From NCBI RefSeq assembly GCF_001693485.1, contig NZ_MAXC01000001.1:62001-126000 (forward strand): 64,000 nt of DNA, read 5' to 3'. The translations under genes and the position numbers were made by a program. Shown here one piece after another: positions 57,916 to 64,000 of the stretch. Within the stretch, counting starts at the first letter, position 1; the number at the start of each line of letters is the position of its first letter. Origin of the DNA: Bradyrhizobium sp. LMTR 3 (lineage in GTDB: Bacteria; Pseudomonadota; Alphaproteobacteria; Rhizobiales; Xanthobacteraceae). Below the pieces are notes generated by a model. That model had not been told where the DNA came from. It worked only from the letters and a program-made list of their open reading frames with translations, and searched no databases.

Positions 57916-59186
57916 CGGTCCTCGAGCACGGCCAGCGCCGCGAAATGCAACACGATGATCGGCCAGATCTTCAGCATCGGCCCCAGCGGATCGGCCCAGA
58001 GCCGCGGCACCAGGATGGTGCCGATGATCGCGTAGGCGAAGGAAATCGCGATGGCCGCATAGAGGCCGTAGCGGCTGGTCGGCCTGTAGGCGATCGCAAG
58101 TCCGATGACCAGATCGGCCAAGGCGCCCGCGATGACCGTCAGCGCGGCGGCCGTCCCTTCCACGCCGCCTTCCCCCATCAGGCCCATGCCGTAACCCCAG
58201 CCGGGTCCCAGCGAGACAAACGCGGTCGAGAGCCAGAACAGGGACAAGACGACAAAGATCGCGGGCTTGACCAGGTACATGCCGGCAAACCAGCGTTCCT
58301 GCACGGAAGCCGGTTCAGAGGCGAAGAATTCCGGAAGGCTTTTGGGATGCAGCCCAAGCCGCTGCATGTCTTCGAGATTGCCAATGGCGCCGCGCACCAT
58401 TTCCCGTTCGGCGGTGCTGCGTACGGGAGGCCGCCAGCCGAGATACGAAACCATGTCGCCGAATTTGTACATGAGGCCGGAAGCGAATTGCGGCAGGTGA
58501 ATCTCCCGCGCCGGCGGCCAACGGCACCAGCGGCGGATCAGCGCAACGACCTCGCCGAAGGAATAGCGCTGCGGGCCGACCAGCTCGATAATCTGCCGCG
58601 CGGGCGCAGCAGGATCAAGAAAATGCTCCACGGTCTGCACCACGTCCTCAAGCAGGACGATCTGGAGCTGTCCAGTGTTCGGCATCACGGGAATGGCGGG
58701 CAGCGCAGCCAGCCCTCGCATCAGCGCGCTGGCGCCATAGGCCGCGCGGCCGATCACGACGGAAGGCCGCAAGATGACCCAATCGAGATCGCGCTCCATC
58801 AGCGCCTTGTCGCCGCATAACTTCGATCGAGAAAAATCGCTCGGGGTTTCGCGGTCGACGCCAATGGCGGAAAAATGGATGACGCGACGGATCTGGAGCT
58901 GCTCGCAAGCGGCAAAGAGGTTTGCGATGCCGTGATGATGCACCACTGAGGTGGAATCGCCGGGGCTGTCCTGGAGCACCCCTGCGCAATTCACAACCGC
59001 CTCGACGCCATCGAGATGCGGCAGCCAGTATGCAGGCGACTTCGCCTCGGAGATGTCGACCCTATGAGTTCCAGAACTGGAATGGTCGCTTCTGCTCATT
59101 GAAACGACGGAATGACCACGCGAGAACAGGTGAGCCACGATTGCCGATCCGATCAGTCCGGTCCCTCCTACCACGGCAATCTTCAT
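57912..59186 (-). CDS. NAD(P)-binding epimerase-like protein fused to a DoxX-like membrane domain
   Basis: A 424-residue fusion. Residues 1-290 are an atypical short-chain dehydrogenase/NmrA-type domain: KIAVVGGTGLIGSAIVAHLF binds NAD(P), followed by VVNCAGVLQDS and DWVILRPSVVIG. Residues about 300-420 contain four membrane helices (YLVKPAIFVVLSLFWLSTAF through PMLKIWPIIVLHFAALAVL), of the DoxX-like kind. It would be a membrane-bound NAD(P) sensor or redox enzyme; the substrate is unknown. It overlaps the DUF2269 gene by 4 bases. Confidence 0.85.
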   Translation of the reverse strand: MKIAVVGGTGLIGSAIVAHLFSRGHSVVSMSRSDHSSSGTHRVDISEAKSPAYWLPHLDGVEAVVNCAGVLQDSPGDSTSVVHHHGIANLFAACEQLQIRRVIHFSAIGVDRETPSDFSRSKLCGDKALMERDLDWVILRPSVVIGRAAYGASALMRGLAALPAIPVMPNTGQLQIVLLEDVVQTVEHFLDPAAPARQIIELVGPQRYSFGEVVALIRRWCRWPPAREIHLPQFASGLMYKFGDMVSYLGWRPPVRSTAEREMVRGAIGNLEDMQRLGLHPKSLPEFFASEPASVQERWFAGMYLVKPAIFVVLSLFWLSTAFVSLGPGWGYGMGLMGEGGVEGTAAALTVIAGALADLVIGLAIAYRPTSRYGLYAAIAISFAYAIIGTILVPRLWADPLGPMLKIWPIIVLHFAALAVLEDR

Positions 59187-59309
59187 GACCGGCTCCGCGT
59201 CGAGAAGTCACGCCTGCTTCCGAGAACGTACGCCCCGAACGAATTCCCCCAGAAGGGGAAGCGCTTCAAGCAACGTGGCCCACAAGAGCCCCGCGAGGTT
59301 CGCTTCCGT

Positions 59310-59471
59310 CTACAGGGTGTCGGGCGTGCGGACCGGCGACGACTTGTCCTCATTTCGCAGCTCTTGCTCCGCAAGCCGCCAGAATTCCTCCTCTTTGCCT
59401 TCGGGCCTGCCGTTGCGTACCCAGATCTCATAGGCGCGGTTCTTGATTTCCTGCTCGGTCGGCTCGCTCAT
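59310..59471 (-). CDS. DUF2934 family small protein
   Basis: A 53-residue protein: MSEPTEQEIKNRAYEIWVRN then GRPEGKEEEFWRLAEQELRN. The block RAYEIWVRNGRPEGKEEEFW is the DUF2934 signature. The start is the ATG at 59471, and TAG ends it at 59310. The family is common in rhizobia in small stress-related genes; the function is unknown. It is a single short gene between larger units. Confidence 0.85.
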   Translation of the reverse strand: MSEPTEQEIKNRAYEIWVRNGRPEGKEEEFWRLAEQELRNEDKSSPVRTPDTL

Positions 59472-59774
59472 CCGGGTCTCCTCCATCCATCCCTGTACGG
59501 TAGCTGTCGCGTGGCCGATCTCAGCGCGCGTCGAGGCTTACGGCTGTCGCGCAGGGCTGCGATCCCGTTTCCTCGCGGGTGGGAGCGGGACATCGCGCCT
59601 GCACGCGGCACCGCGTGACGGCTTCCTTCATTCAGGGATAAGCACGCAGCGAAGAGCAATGTTCCTAGATCAAACCGGCTTAGGTCGGTTTTGGATTGAA
59701 GGTGGCGCGTCGGTTTGGGCTGTGGCGGCTCTCCATGTCCCTTCGTTCCGGTCAGGGGGACCGGGGCAAGCGGC
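59472..59774. other. Intergenic region upstream of the DUF2934 gene
   Basis: About 300 bases with no gene I can support. It should contain the DUF2934 promoter (minus strand) and the end of the DUF3072 transcript. I looked for an EcfG-type GGAAC-N16/17-CGTT general-stress promoter and did not find one. Confidence 0.4.
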
Positions 59775-59954
59775 TCAGAACGAATCCGCCAATTCGATCT
59801 CCGCCTTCAGCGCGGCAATCCGCTGCTCGGCTTCCCTGGCCGTCAGGTTTTTCTCGAACAGTTTTGGCTGGTAGGCCTCGGCGCTGAGCGTGCGCAGCGT
59901 CGCCAATTGGCGCGGCGTCATCGGCGCATCCACCTGGTCCGGTAGCCGGGACAT
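59775..59954 (-). CDS. DUF3072 family small protein
   Basis: A 59-residue protein beginning MSRLPDQVDAPMTPRQLATL, then RTLSAEAYQPKLFEKNLTAR and EAEQRIAALKAEI. This is the DUF3072 pattern (PMTPRQ..TLR..L..EA). The frame opens at 59966, but the Met at 59954 gives the normal start. It is divergent from the gene at 60051, and the LexA-type box lies in the shared 96-base gap. The function is unknown. Confidence 0.82.
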   Translation of the reverse strand: MSRLPDQVDAPMTPRQLATLRTLSAEAYQPKLFEKNLTAREAEQRIAALKAEIELADSF

Positions 59955-60006
59955 CTGAAACCTCAAAGAATCTTTGATTTGATCCGAACTCTTAACTTGA
60001 AATTTG

Positions 60007-60021
60007 TTCTTTATTTGTTCT
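60007..60021. promoter_or_regulatory. LexA (SOS) box candidate, GTTC-N7-GTTC, second site
   Basis: GTTCTTTATTTGTTC matches the GTTC-N7-GTTC direct repeat used by alphaproteobacterial LexA. It ends 29 bases before the ATG at 60051 and lies about 50 bases upstream of the divergent DUF3072 gene. The T/A-rich spacer resembles that of the box at 38680-38694. Confidence 0.6.
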
Positions 60022-60050
60022 TATGAGGTTCTACCGCAGCGAGGTGGCCC

Positions 60051-60461
60051 ATGGACAACAAATTGAATGAAATTCGCAGAAAAATCAGGCTCTTACGGTC
60101 GGAGATGCTGGGCGCGGAGGATAACATCCGCAAACAGCTCAACCGCGATGAGGACTGTTCGGAAGCGGCAACGCGTCTGATGGCCATGCGGGTCACCATG
60201 GTCGGCCTCATCGGCGAGCGGAACCGGCTCGGCGGCGAAGAGCGGCTGCTCAATGTCGATGAGCGGCTGAAGCTGGATGTCCGTGCGGTCAGCAGGAAGC
60301 CTGCGATCGGGGCGTCAGGGCGTTTTCCAGCGAAAGCCTGCCCCGGACCTGATCCGGGGTGGGAGCCGGTTCGCGGCAAGAAAACGCGTCAGATAAAAAA
60401 TCCAGAGCCCCGTTCCGATTCGATCGGAACGGAGAAGGCTCGAGGCAGCCGTGAGCGATGA
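60051..60461 (+). CDS. Small helical protein with LexA-type box; C-terminus derived from a repeat element
   Basis: A 136-residue protein of no known family. Residues 1-80 form a charged helical unit (MDNKLNEIRRKIRLLRSEML, then AEDNIRKQLNRDEDCSEAAT and RLMAMRVTMVGLIGERNRLG). From about residue 87 the coding sequence runs through a palindromic intergenic-type repeat, giving a Pro/Arg/Lys-rich tail (PGPDPGWEPVRGKK..). The original protein probably ended earlier and was extended by the insertion. The ATG at 60051 follows the LexA-type box by 29 bases. Downstream the stop overlaps the next small gene. Confidence 0.65.
   Translation: MDNKLNEIRRKIRLLRSEMLGAEDNIRKQLNRDEDCSEAATRLMAMRVTMVGLIGERNRLGGEERLLNVDERLKLDVRAVSRKPAIGASGRFPAKACPGPDPGWEPVRGKKTRQIKNPEPRSDSIGTEKARGSRER
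60319..60431. repeat. Palindromic GCGTTTTC/GAAAACGC element inside a reading frame
   Basis: GCGTTTTC (60319-60326) is inverted at GAAAACGC (60379-60386), enclosing CCCCGGA..TCCGGGG (60340-60358) and AGCCGGTTCGCGGCAAG. A perfect 10-base hairpin follows, CCGTTCCGAT/ATCGGAACGG (60409-60431). I recognise this as an interspersed repeat widespread in Bradyrhizobium. Here it has been read into the end of the gene at 60051. Confidence 0.75.
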
Positions 60462-60663
60462 TCCCATTCAAGCCCTGCGCCGGCGGATTGCCGAACTGGA
60501 TCAGCTTGCTCGTCAGCTCAATCAATCCGGCCTGGATAACGCGCGGGCGCAGCTCCTGCTCGCGCGCAAGCGGGCGGAGTTGGAAGATTTCATTAACAGA
60601 GGCCGGCGATGTCAGGACCGCTCAGATGGTACGACCCCAACGCAGATAACCCGCCGTGGCTGA
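60451..60663 (+). CDS. Small coiled-coil protein of unknown function
   Basis: A 70-residue protein, MSDDPIQALRRRIAELDQLA then RQLNQSGLDNARAQLLLARK, mostly one long helix, with a short basic tail. No family is recognised. It starts with a GTG at 60451 that overlaps the end of the previous gene. The last 55 bases overlap the next gene at 60609 in another frame. The repeat element just upstream may carry its promoter or ribosome-binding context. Confidence 0.5.
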   Translation: MSDDPIQALRRRIAELDQLARQLNQSGLDNARAQLLLARKRAELEDFINRGRRCQDRSDGTTPTQITRRG

Positions 60664-60836
60664 AAGCCCTGGCGGAGGTTCGGATCCGGGCGACGCGGGA
60701 GGGATGGTGCCATGCTCATGTCCAGGCGATCGTTGTCGCAATCGATCAATATGCCGAGGCGGCGCTGGGCAATCGGGATTACTTCCTCAACAGGCCGCAT
60801 AGCATTGGTGGTCGCAGCAACAACAACATTCCCTGA
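60609..60836 (+). CDS. Small uncharacterised rhizobial protein
   Basis: A 75-residue protein beginning MSGPLRWYDPNADNPPWLKA, with RIRATREGWCHAHVQAIVVA and GNRDYFLNRPHSIG later. The composition and strong internal patterning look like a real protein, and the sequence seems familiar from Bradyrhizobium hypothetical proteins, but I assign no function. The ATG at 60609 follows AGAGG by 7 bases. It overlaps the end of the upstream small gene. Confidence 0.65.
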   Translation: MSGPLRWYDPNADNPPWLKALAEVRIRATREGWCHAHVQAIVVAIDQYAEAALGNRDYFLNRPHSIGGRSNNNIP

Positions 60837-60886
60837 AGATCGCTTGCGATGGAATTGAGCGTAGTAATTTGGAGGAGGTTGCATGC

Positions 60887-61357
60887 TTGAGCGATGCAGC
60901 GCTTTACCTTTTGGCTTTAATCGCAGCCGTGAATTGCAGCCTTTTCATCTATTCGCAGTGGTATGTGCCACGCCTTAGCGATGGTCTTGCGGTCCACGCG
61001 GTGGCAGCGCTGGTTATTTTGGTGGGCCTCTGGTTGTTCAGCAAAATTGCGCGATACGCAGGTGCGGCATTCTACTTCCTTGGCGCGGGATCTACCGCCT
61101 TTGCATTTTGGGGCTTTGCTGGCCGGGTGCATGTTGGCGTCATCTGGGGCGCGATAATGGGAGTTCTGAGTCTGGCTGCCGCATTGATCCTCGTTTTCTC
61201 AAAACCGTTCGCAAGAGAATTTGCGGCTGAGCGCGAAAGCCGGCCTGCGTATAAGAAGTATCTCCTTCACGCGTTCACGTTGGTGATCGCCGTTGCGGCG
61301 GGAGCTGCCGCATTGGTCGATGTTGTCGCTTTGTCTTCCAGCTACCAAGGCCAGTAG
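60887..61357 (+). CDS. Membrane protein of unknown function
   Basis: A 156-residue protein with four hydrophobic helices: AALYLLALIAAVNCSLFIYS, AVHAVAALVILVGLWLFSKI, a central pair around FYFLGAGSTAFAFWGF and VIWGAIMGVLSLAAALILV, and a last one near HAFTLVIAVAAGAAALVDVV. No family is recognised. The best start is TTG at 60887, 8 bases after GGAGGAGG (60871-60878); a TTG at 60869 would leave the ribosome-binding site inside the gene. Confidence 0.65.
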   Translation: MSDAALYLLALIAAVNCSLFIYSQWYVPRLSDGLAVHAVAALVILVGLWLFSKIARYAGAAFYFLGAGSTAFAFWGFAGRVHVGVIWGAIMGVLSLAAALILVFSKPFAREFAAERESRPAYKKYLLHAFTLVIAVAAGAAALVDVVALSSSYQGQ

Positions 61358-61399
61358 GGAGAATTACCGAAGGCGCAATCCGCCAACTCGGGGGGCGTT

Positions 61400-61430
61400 A
61401 GGGCGGATTACGCTGACGCTAATCCGCCCT
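61400..61430. repeat. Hairpin repeat AGGGCGGATTA/TAATCCGCCCT
   Basis: A perfect 11-base inverted repeat with a 9-base loop, between convergent genes (membrane protein and AsmA). The unit resembles a GGCGGATTA element scattered in Bradyrhizobium-type genomes. It may end transcripts from both sides. Confidence 0.65.
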
Positions 61431-61433
61431 ACG

Positions 61434-63383
61434 TTAATTCGCCTTCGCCGGTGCATTAGCCGGCGCGTCCGCCGCCGCCTCCGGCACGGCCTGCCGCGAT
61501 CCTCCGCCGGTAAACCGCTCGATCACCGAGCGCACCGCGTCGCGCGTCTTGCGATCCTTCACCGCATCGAGCAGGGGCGCTGCGCCCGGCGAGCGGCGGA
61601 TCAGGCTTTCCGGATCGGGAAACACCAGTGGATCATCCCACGGGCCCTGCACGACGAAGGGCAGCTCGAAGCCCTTGTCGCCGGCGGTCGACGTCAGGCT
61701 CGCGATGCCCTTGAGGTCGTATTCGCGTGATGGCACCGAAGCGGTGCCGGTCAGCGTCAGGCGCGTGGTCGGTCCGTCGACGCGGATATCCTCGACGGTG
61801 GCGATGCCGTCGTTGAAGTGCACCGAAACAGTGAGGTTGTCGTAGGGTGTCGTGCCGGAGCGGAAATTGCCGCCGCCGGATAGCGGCCGCCGCTCCAGCC
61901 GCTTCAGCAACTGCTCGACATTGAAGCCGGCGATCGCGCCGTCATGACCGGTGAGCGTGGCGGTGCCGTCGAGCGAGGAGGCGAGGCCGAACGGGCTCGA
62001 GCCGGATGCCATCAACGAGACGCCGAGATTGCCGCGGCCGGAAAGCTTGGTGATGCCGAACAATTCGCTGGCGCAGGTCTGCAGATCGACATCGGTGAAC
62101 TGGAACTGCGCCTTGACGTCGGCGATCGCATCCGAACGCGCGATGCCGAACGAGCCCTTGGCGATGCCGCCATACATCTGGGCTTCGCCGACCGAGAGCG
62201 CCAGCGCGCCGCCGCGCAGATTGGCGCCGAACGCGGTGCGACCGAGTCTCGTTGGGCCGACCGTCACTCTCGCCGCCGACAGGCGCATGTCGAGGTCGGT
62301 GGCGGAGAGCGAGGTAAGGTCGAACAATTGCCGGTTCCAGTCGCGCGCGCCGCTCGCAAGCAGGCGGAAGGTCGAGATATAGGGCGTGAAATCCAGGTTG
62401 CCCGCGGCGAGCGTCGCCTGCAGCGTCTGGCGGCCGTTATTGGCAACCGTCATCACGCCCTCGGCGACGTTACCGTCGAGTTCGACATTCACATTCGTCA
62501 GCGCAACCGAGGCGCCGACGACATTGGCGCGGGCCCTCAGCGCGAAGCGGCCGAATCCGCCGCTGCCGGGCACCGGCTGTCCCATCCAGCGCATCGCGTT
62601 GCGCAGCGATACGCTGTCGACGGTCACCGTGCCGTCCATCATCAGGCTGGTGCGGTTGGCGACCGCACCGTCGAAGGCGAGCTTCAGCGGCGCGCTGACC
62701 AGCCGCGCCTTCAGACCCGAGCGGTCGCCCGAGAGCATCGCGACGAAGTCGCTGGCCGAGATCGAGCCGTCGACGCGTTCGCCGCGCCAGTCGAATTGTC
62801 CGGTCGCCGCGAACGAGCGCGAGATCGACGGCCAGGCCAGCGAAAGATCGATGTCACCGAGCTGTTCGGTGACACGGTTAGCAGCATCCTCGTATTTGAG
62901 CACACCGTCTTGAATCCTGATTTCCGAGAACGACACCTGGTTTTCGGCGCCAGGCTTCATCGTGCGCGCGATGCGTTCGACGAACGGCGTCCAGTTGCTC
63001 TGACCGCCGGCCTCTCTGACGACGCGGATATGCGGCCGCAACATCATGACGTCTGCGATTTCGAAACGGCGCAGAAGCAATGGCAGCAGGCGCAGATTTG
63101 CGGTCAAAACATCGACCTGCAGCGCAGGGTCGGTGGTGCCGCCGCCCTTCAGCCCGACATTGTGGAACGAGACATAGCTGCCCGGAAACACCGATACGTC
63201 GATCGCGCCGGTGACCACCAGATCGAGCCCGGTAACCGCGCGGATCTGCGCCTCGACCGCCTGCCGTAGCGCGTCGCGGTTGATGAACCAGGAGGTTCCG
63301 ATCAGGGCGAGCACGGCCACGCCGAACAGCGCTGCAACCGGCACCCCGAGGCGCTTCATTCCTTGGGCCATCGTCAGTGACAT
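61434..63383 (-). CDS. AsmA family envelope protein
   Basis: A 649-residue protein with one N-terminal membrane helix (GVPVAALFGVAVLALIGTSW) and a large periplasmic part. The N-terminal block LDLVVTGAIDVSVFPGSYVS is the AsmA start, and the C-terminal region with ISVLASGSS-like FGLASSLDGTATLTGHDGAI and GFNVEQLLKRLERRPL is the AsmA conserved domain. AsmA relatives are proposed to move lipids between membranes. The tail is Ala/Pro-rich (PAEAAADAPANAPAKAN-like). The start is the ATG at 63383 and there is no close operon partner. Confidence 0.88.
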   Translation of the reverse strand: MSLTMAQGMKRLGVPVAALFGVAVLALIGTSWFINRDALRQAVEAQIRAVTGLDLVVTGAIDVSVFPGSYVSFHNVGLKGGGTTDPALQVDVLTANLRLLPLLLRRFEIADVMMLRPHIRVVREAGGQSNWTPFVERIARTMKPGAENQVSFSEIRIQDGVLKYEDAANRVTEQLGDIDLSLAWPSISRSFAATGQFDWRGERVDGSISASDFVAMLSGDRSGLKARLVSAPLKLAFDGAVANRTSLMMDGTVTVDSVSLRNAMRWMGQPVPGSGGFGRFALRARANVVGASVALTNVNVELDGNVAEGVMTVANNGRQTLQATLAAGNLDFTPYISTFRLLASGARDWNRQLFDLTSLSATDLDMRLSAARVTVGPTRLGRTAFGANLRGGALALSVGEAQMYGGIAKGSFGIARSDAIADVKAQFQFTDVDLQTCASELFGITKLSGRGNLGVSLMASGSSPFGLASSLDGTATLTGHDGAIAGFNVEQLLKRLERRPLSGGGNFRSGTTPYDNLTVSVHFNDGIATVEDIRVDGPTTRLTLTGTASVPSREYDLKGIASLTSTAGDKGFELPFVVQGPWDDPLVFPDPESLIRRSPGAAPLLDAVKDRKTRDAVRSVIERFTGGGSRQAVPEAAADAPANAPAKAN

Positions 63384-63636
63384 ATCCGGATCTGGCTAAA
63401 CCGAACTCGGTTTGATGCTAAAGTATCTCAGTTGATTAGGGCAGGCGGCGCAAACGTTAACCCCGTGCCAACCCACACAACTTGAAGGCTTTTCTTGACG
63501 CTTTCAAGGCCGACATGGCGCTCGGTGGGCAGTTCGGCGGCATAATCCACCCGTCATTGACGCACCGCGAAGAATTCGCCTAATAATCCGAAGATAATGC
63601 CGGCTTCGGCCGTTCCCCTCCATCAGGTCATATTTC

Positions 63637-64000
63637 ATGAACAAGGTTTACCCCGACGCCAAATCGGCACTCGACGGCGTTCTCAAGGACGGCATGATGA
63701 TCATGTCCGGCGGTTTCGGTCTGTGTGGTATTGCCGAGACCCTGTCGGACGCGATCCGCGATTCCGGTGTCAAGAATCTGACGGTGGTTTCCAACAATGC
63801 CGGCGTCGACGGCATCGGGCTGAGCCGGCTCCTGGAGACGCGGCAGATCAAAAAGATGATCTCGTCCTACGTCGGCGAGAACAAGCTGTTCGCGCAGCAA
63901 TACCTCGCCGGTGAACTGGAACTCGAGTTCAACCCGCAGGGCACGCTGGCCGAACGCATCCGCGCCGGCGGCGCCGGCATCCCGGCGTTCTACACCAAGA
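63637..64000 (+). CDS. scoA: 3-oxoacid CoA-transferase subunit A (3' end cut off by window edge)
   Basis: The first 121 codons of a CoA-transferase alpha subunit. [20 protein letters not shown] leads into [20 protein letters not shown], the glycine-rich CoA-transferase signature 1 region, and then [20 protein letters not shown] and [20 protein letters not shown], which are typical of succinyl-CoA:3-ketoacid CoA-transferase subunit A. The start is the ATG at 63637. Subunit B is expected downstream outside the window. The upstream 253 bases (63384-63636) separate it from asmA and show no other gene. It probably acts in ketone-body/short-chain acid use. Confidence 0.88.
   Translation, partial: MNKVYPDAKSALDGVLKDGMMIMSGGFGLCGIAETLSDAIRDSGVKNLTVVSNNAGVDGIGLSRLLETRQIKKMISSYVGENKLFAQQYLAGELELEFNPQGTLAERIRAGGAGIPAFYTK

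Noticed and set aside
59955..60050. EcfG general-stress promoter (GGAAC-N16/17-CGTT)
   Set aside because: The nearest match, CGAAC with TGTT 15 bases later, differs at two positions and in spacing.

Overview
The window is high-GC DNA with tightly packed genes on both strands, many 4-base stop/start overlaps, and families typical of an alphaproteobacterium: an ScfR-type regulator beside prpCD, DUF1036-pyk-DUF1244-DUF2312 clustered together, split pntAA/pntAB/pntB, DUF882 and DUF465 proteins, and GTTC-N7-GTTC boxes. Several dispersed palindromic intergenic elements, including GAGCATGATC-type and GCGTTTTC/GAAAACGC-type units, resemble those I know from Bradyrhizobium and Rhodopseudomonas. I infer a chromosomal segment of a member of the Bradyrhizobium group. 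I recognised no phage, insertion sequence, CRISPR array, tRNA or rRNA.

Layout. 1-4455: propionyl-CoA/2-methylcitrate genes (prpC partial, prpD, a hotdog thioesterase) divergent from an ScfR/PccR-type regulator, with TTTGC(A/G)AA half-sites between them. 4495-8909: a sigma70-like promoter, a cobalamin riboswitch and nrdAB. NrdB has Phe at the radical-tyrosine position and Glu at the first metal-ligand position, as in class Ic (Mn/Fe) reductases. 9054-14645: esterase, TetR, OsmC, pyk-DUF1036, DUF1244 and a GapR-type DUF2312 protein, with two copies of one palindromic element around the pyk block. 14850-20767: cell-envelope genes (DUF882 peptidase-like protein, L,D-transpeptidase) and a sigma54-dependent response regulator. 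20870-26249: TerC protein, an XRE pair, M3 peptidase, Tat-exported intradiol dioxygenase and an AbrB/Doc toxin-antitoxin pair. 26333-31798: an oxidase subunit IV-like miniprotein, pntAA-pntAB-pntB, hydrolase, cation/proton antiporter and cupin.

32007-40673: low-complexity membrane-anchored protein, TPR lipoprotein, rpsU, aquaporin, purEK, diguanylate cyclase, small genes behind a LexA-type box, two DUF465 genes and an L-2-hydroxyglutarate oxidase. 40932-48494: PAS-GGDEF-EAL protein, ABC-F ATPase, glpD and a TPR protein. 48533-57073: HbpS-like secreted protein, polyamine-type ABC transporter (ATPase plus two permeases, no binding protein), Acg-type nitroreductase, and a CUT1 sugar-type transporter (binding protein plus two permeases, no ATPase). 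57436-64000: DUF2269 and epimerase-DoxX genes, a run of very small genes (DUF2934, DUF3072 and others) with a second LexA-type box, an AsmA-like protein and the start of a CoA-transferase subunit A gene.

The strongest biological story is the ribonucleotide reductase locus: a B12-sensing RNA in front of a probable Mn/Fe, B12-independent enzyme. This suggests a switch between a class II (B12) enzyme encoded elsewhere and this class Ic enzyme. The second is a pair of LexA-type boxes in front of small uncharacterised genes.
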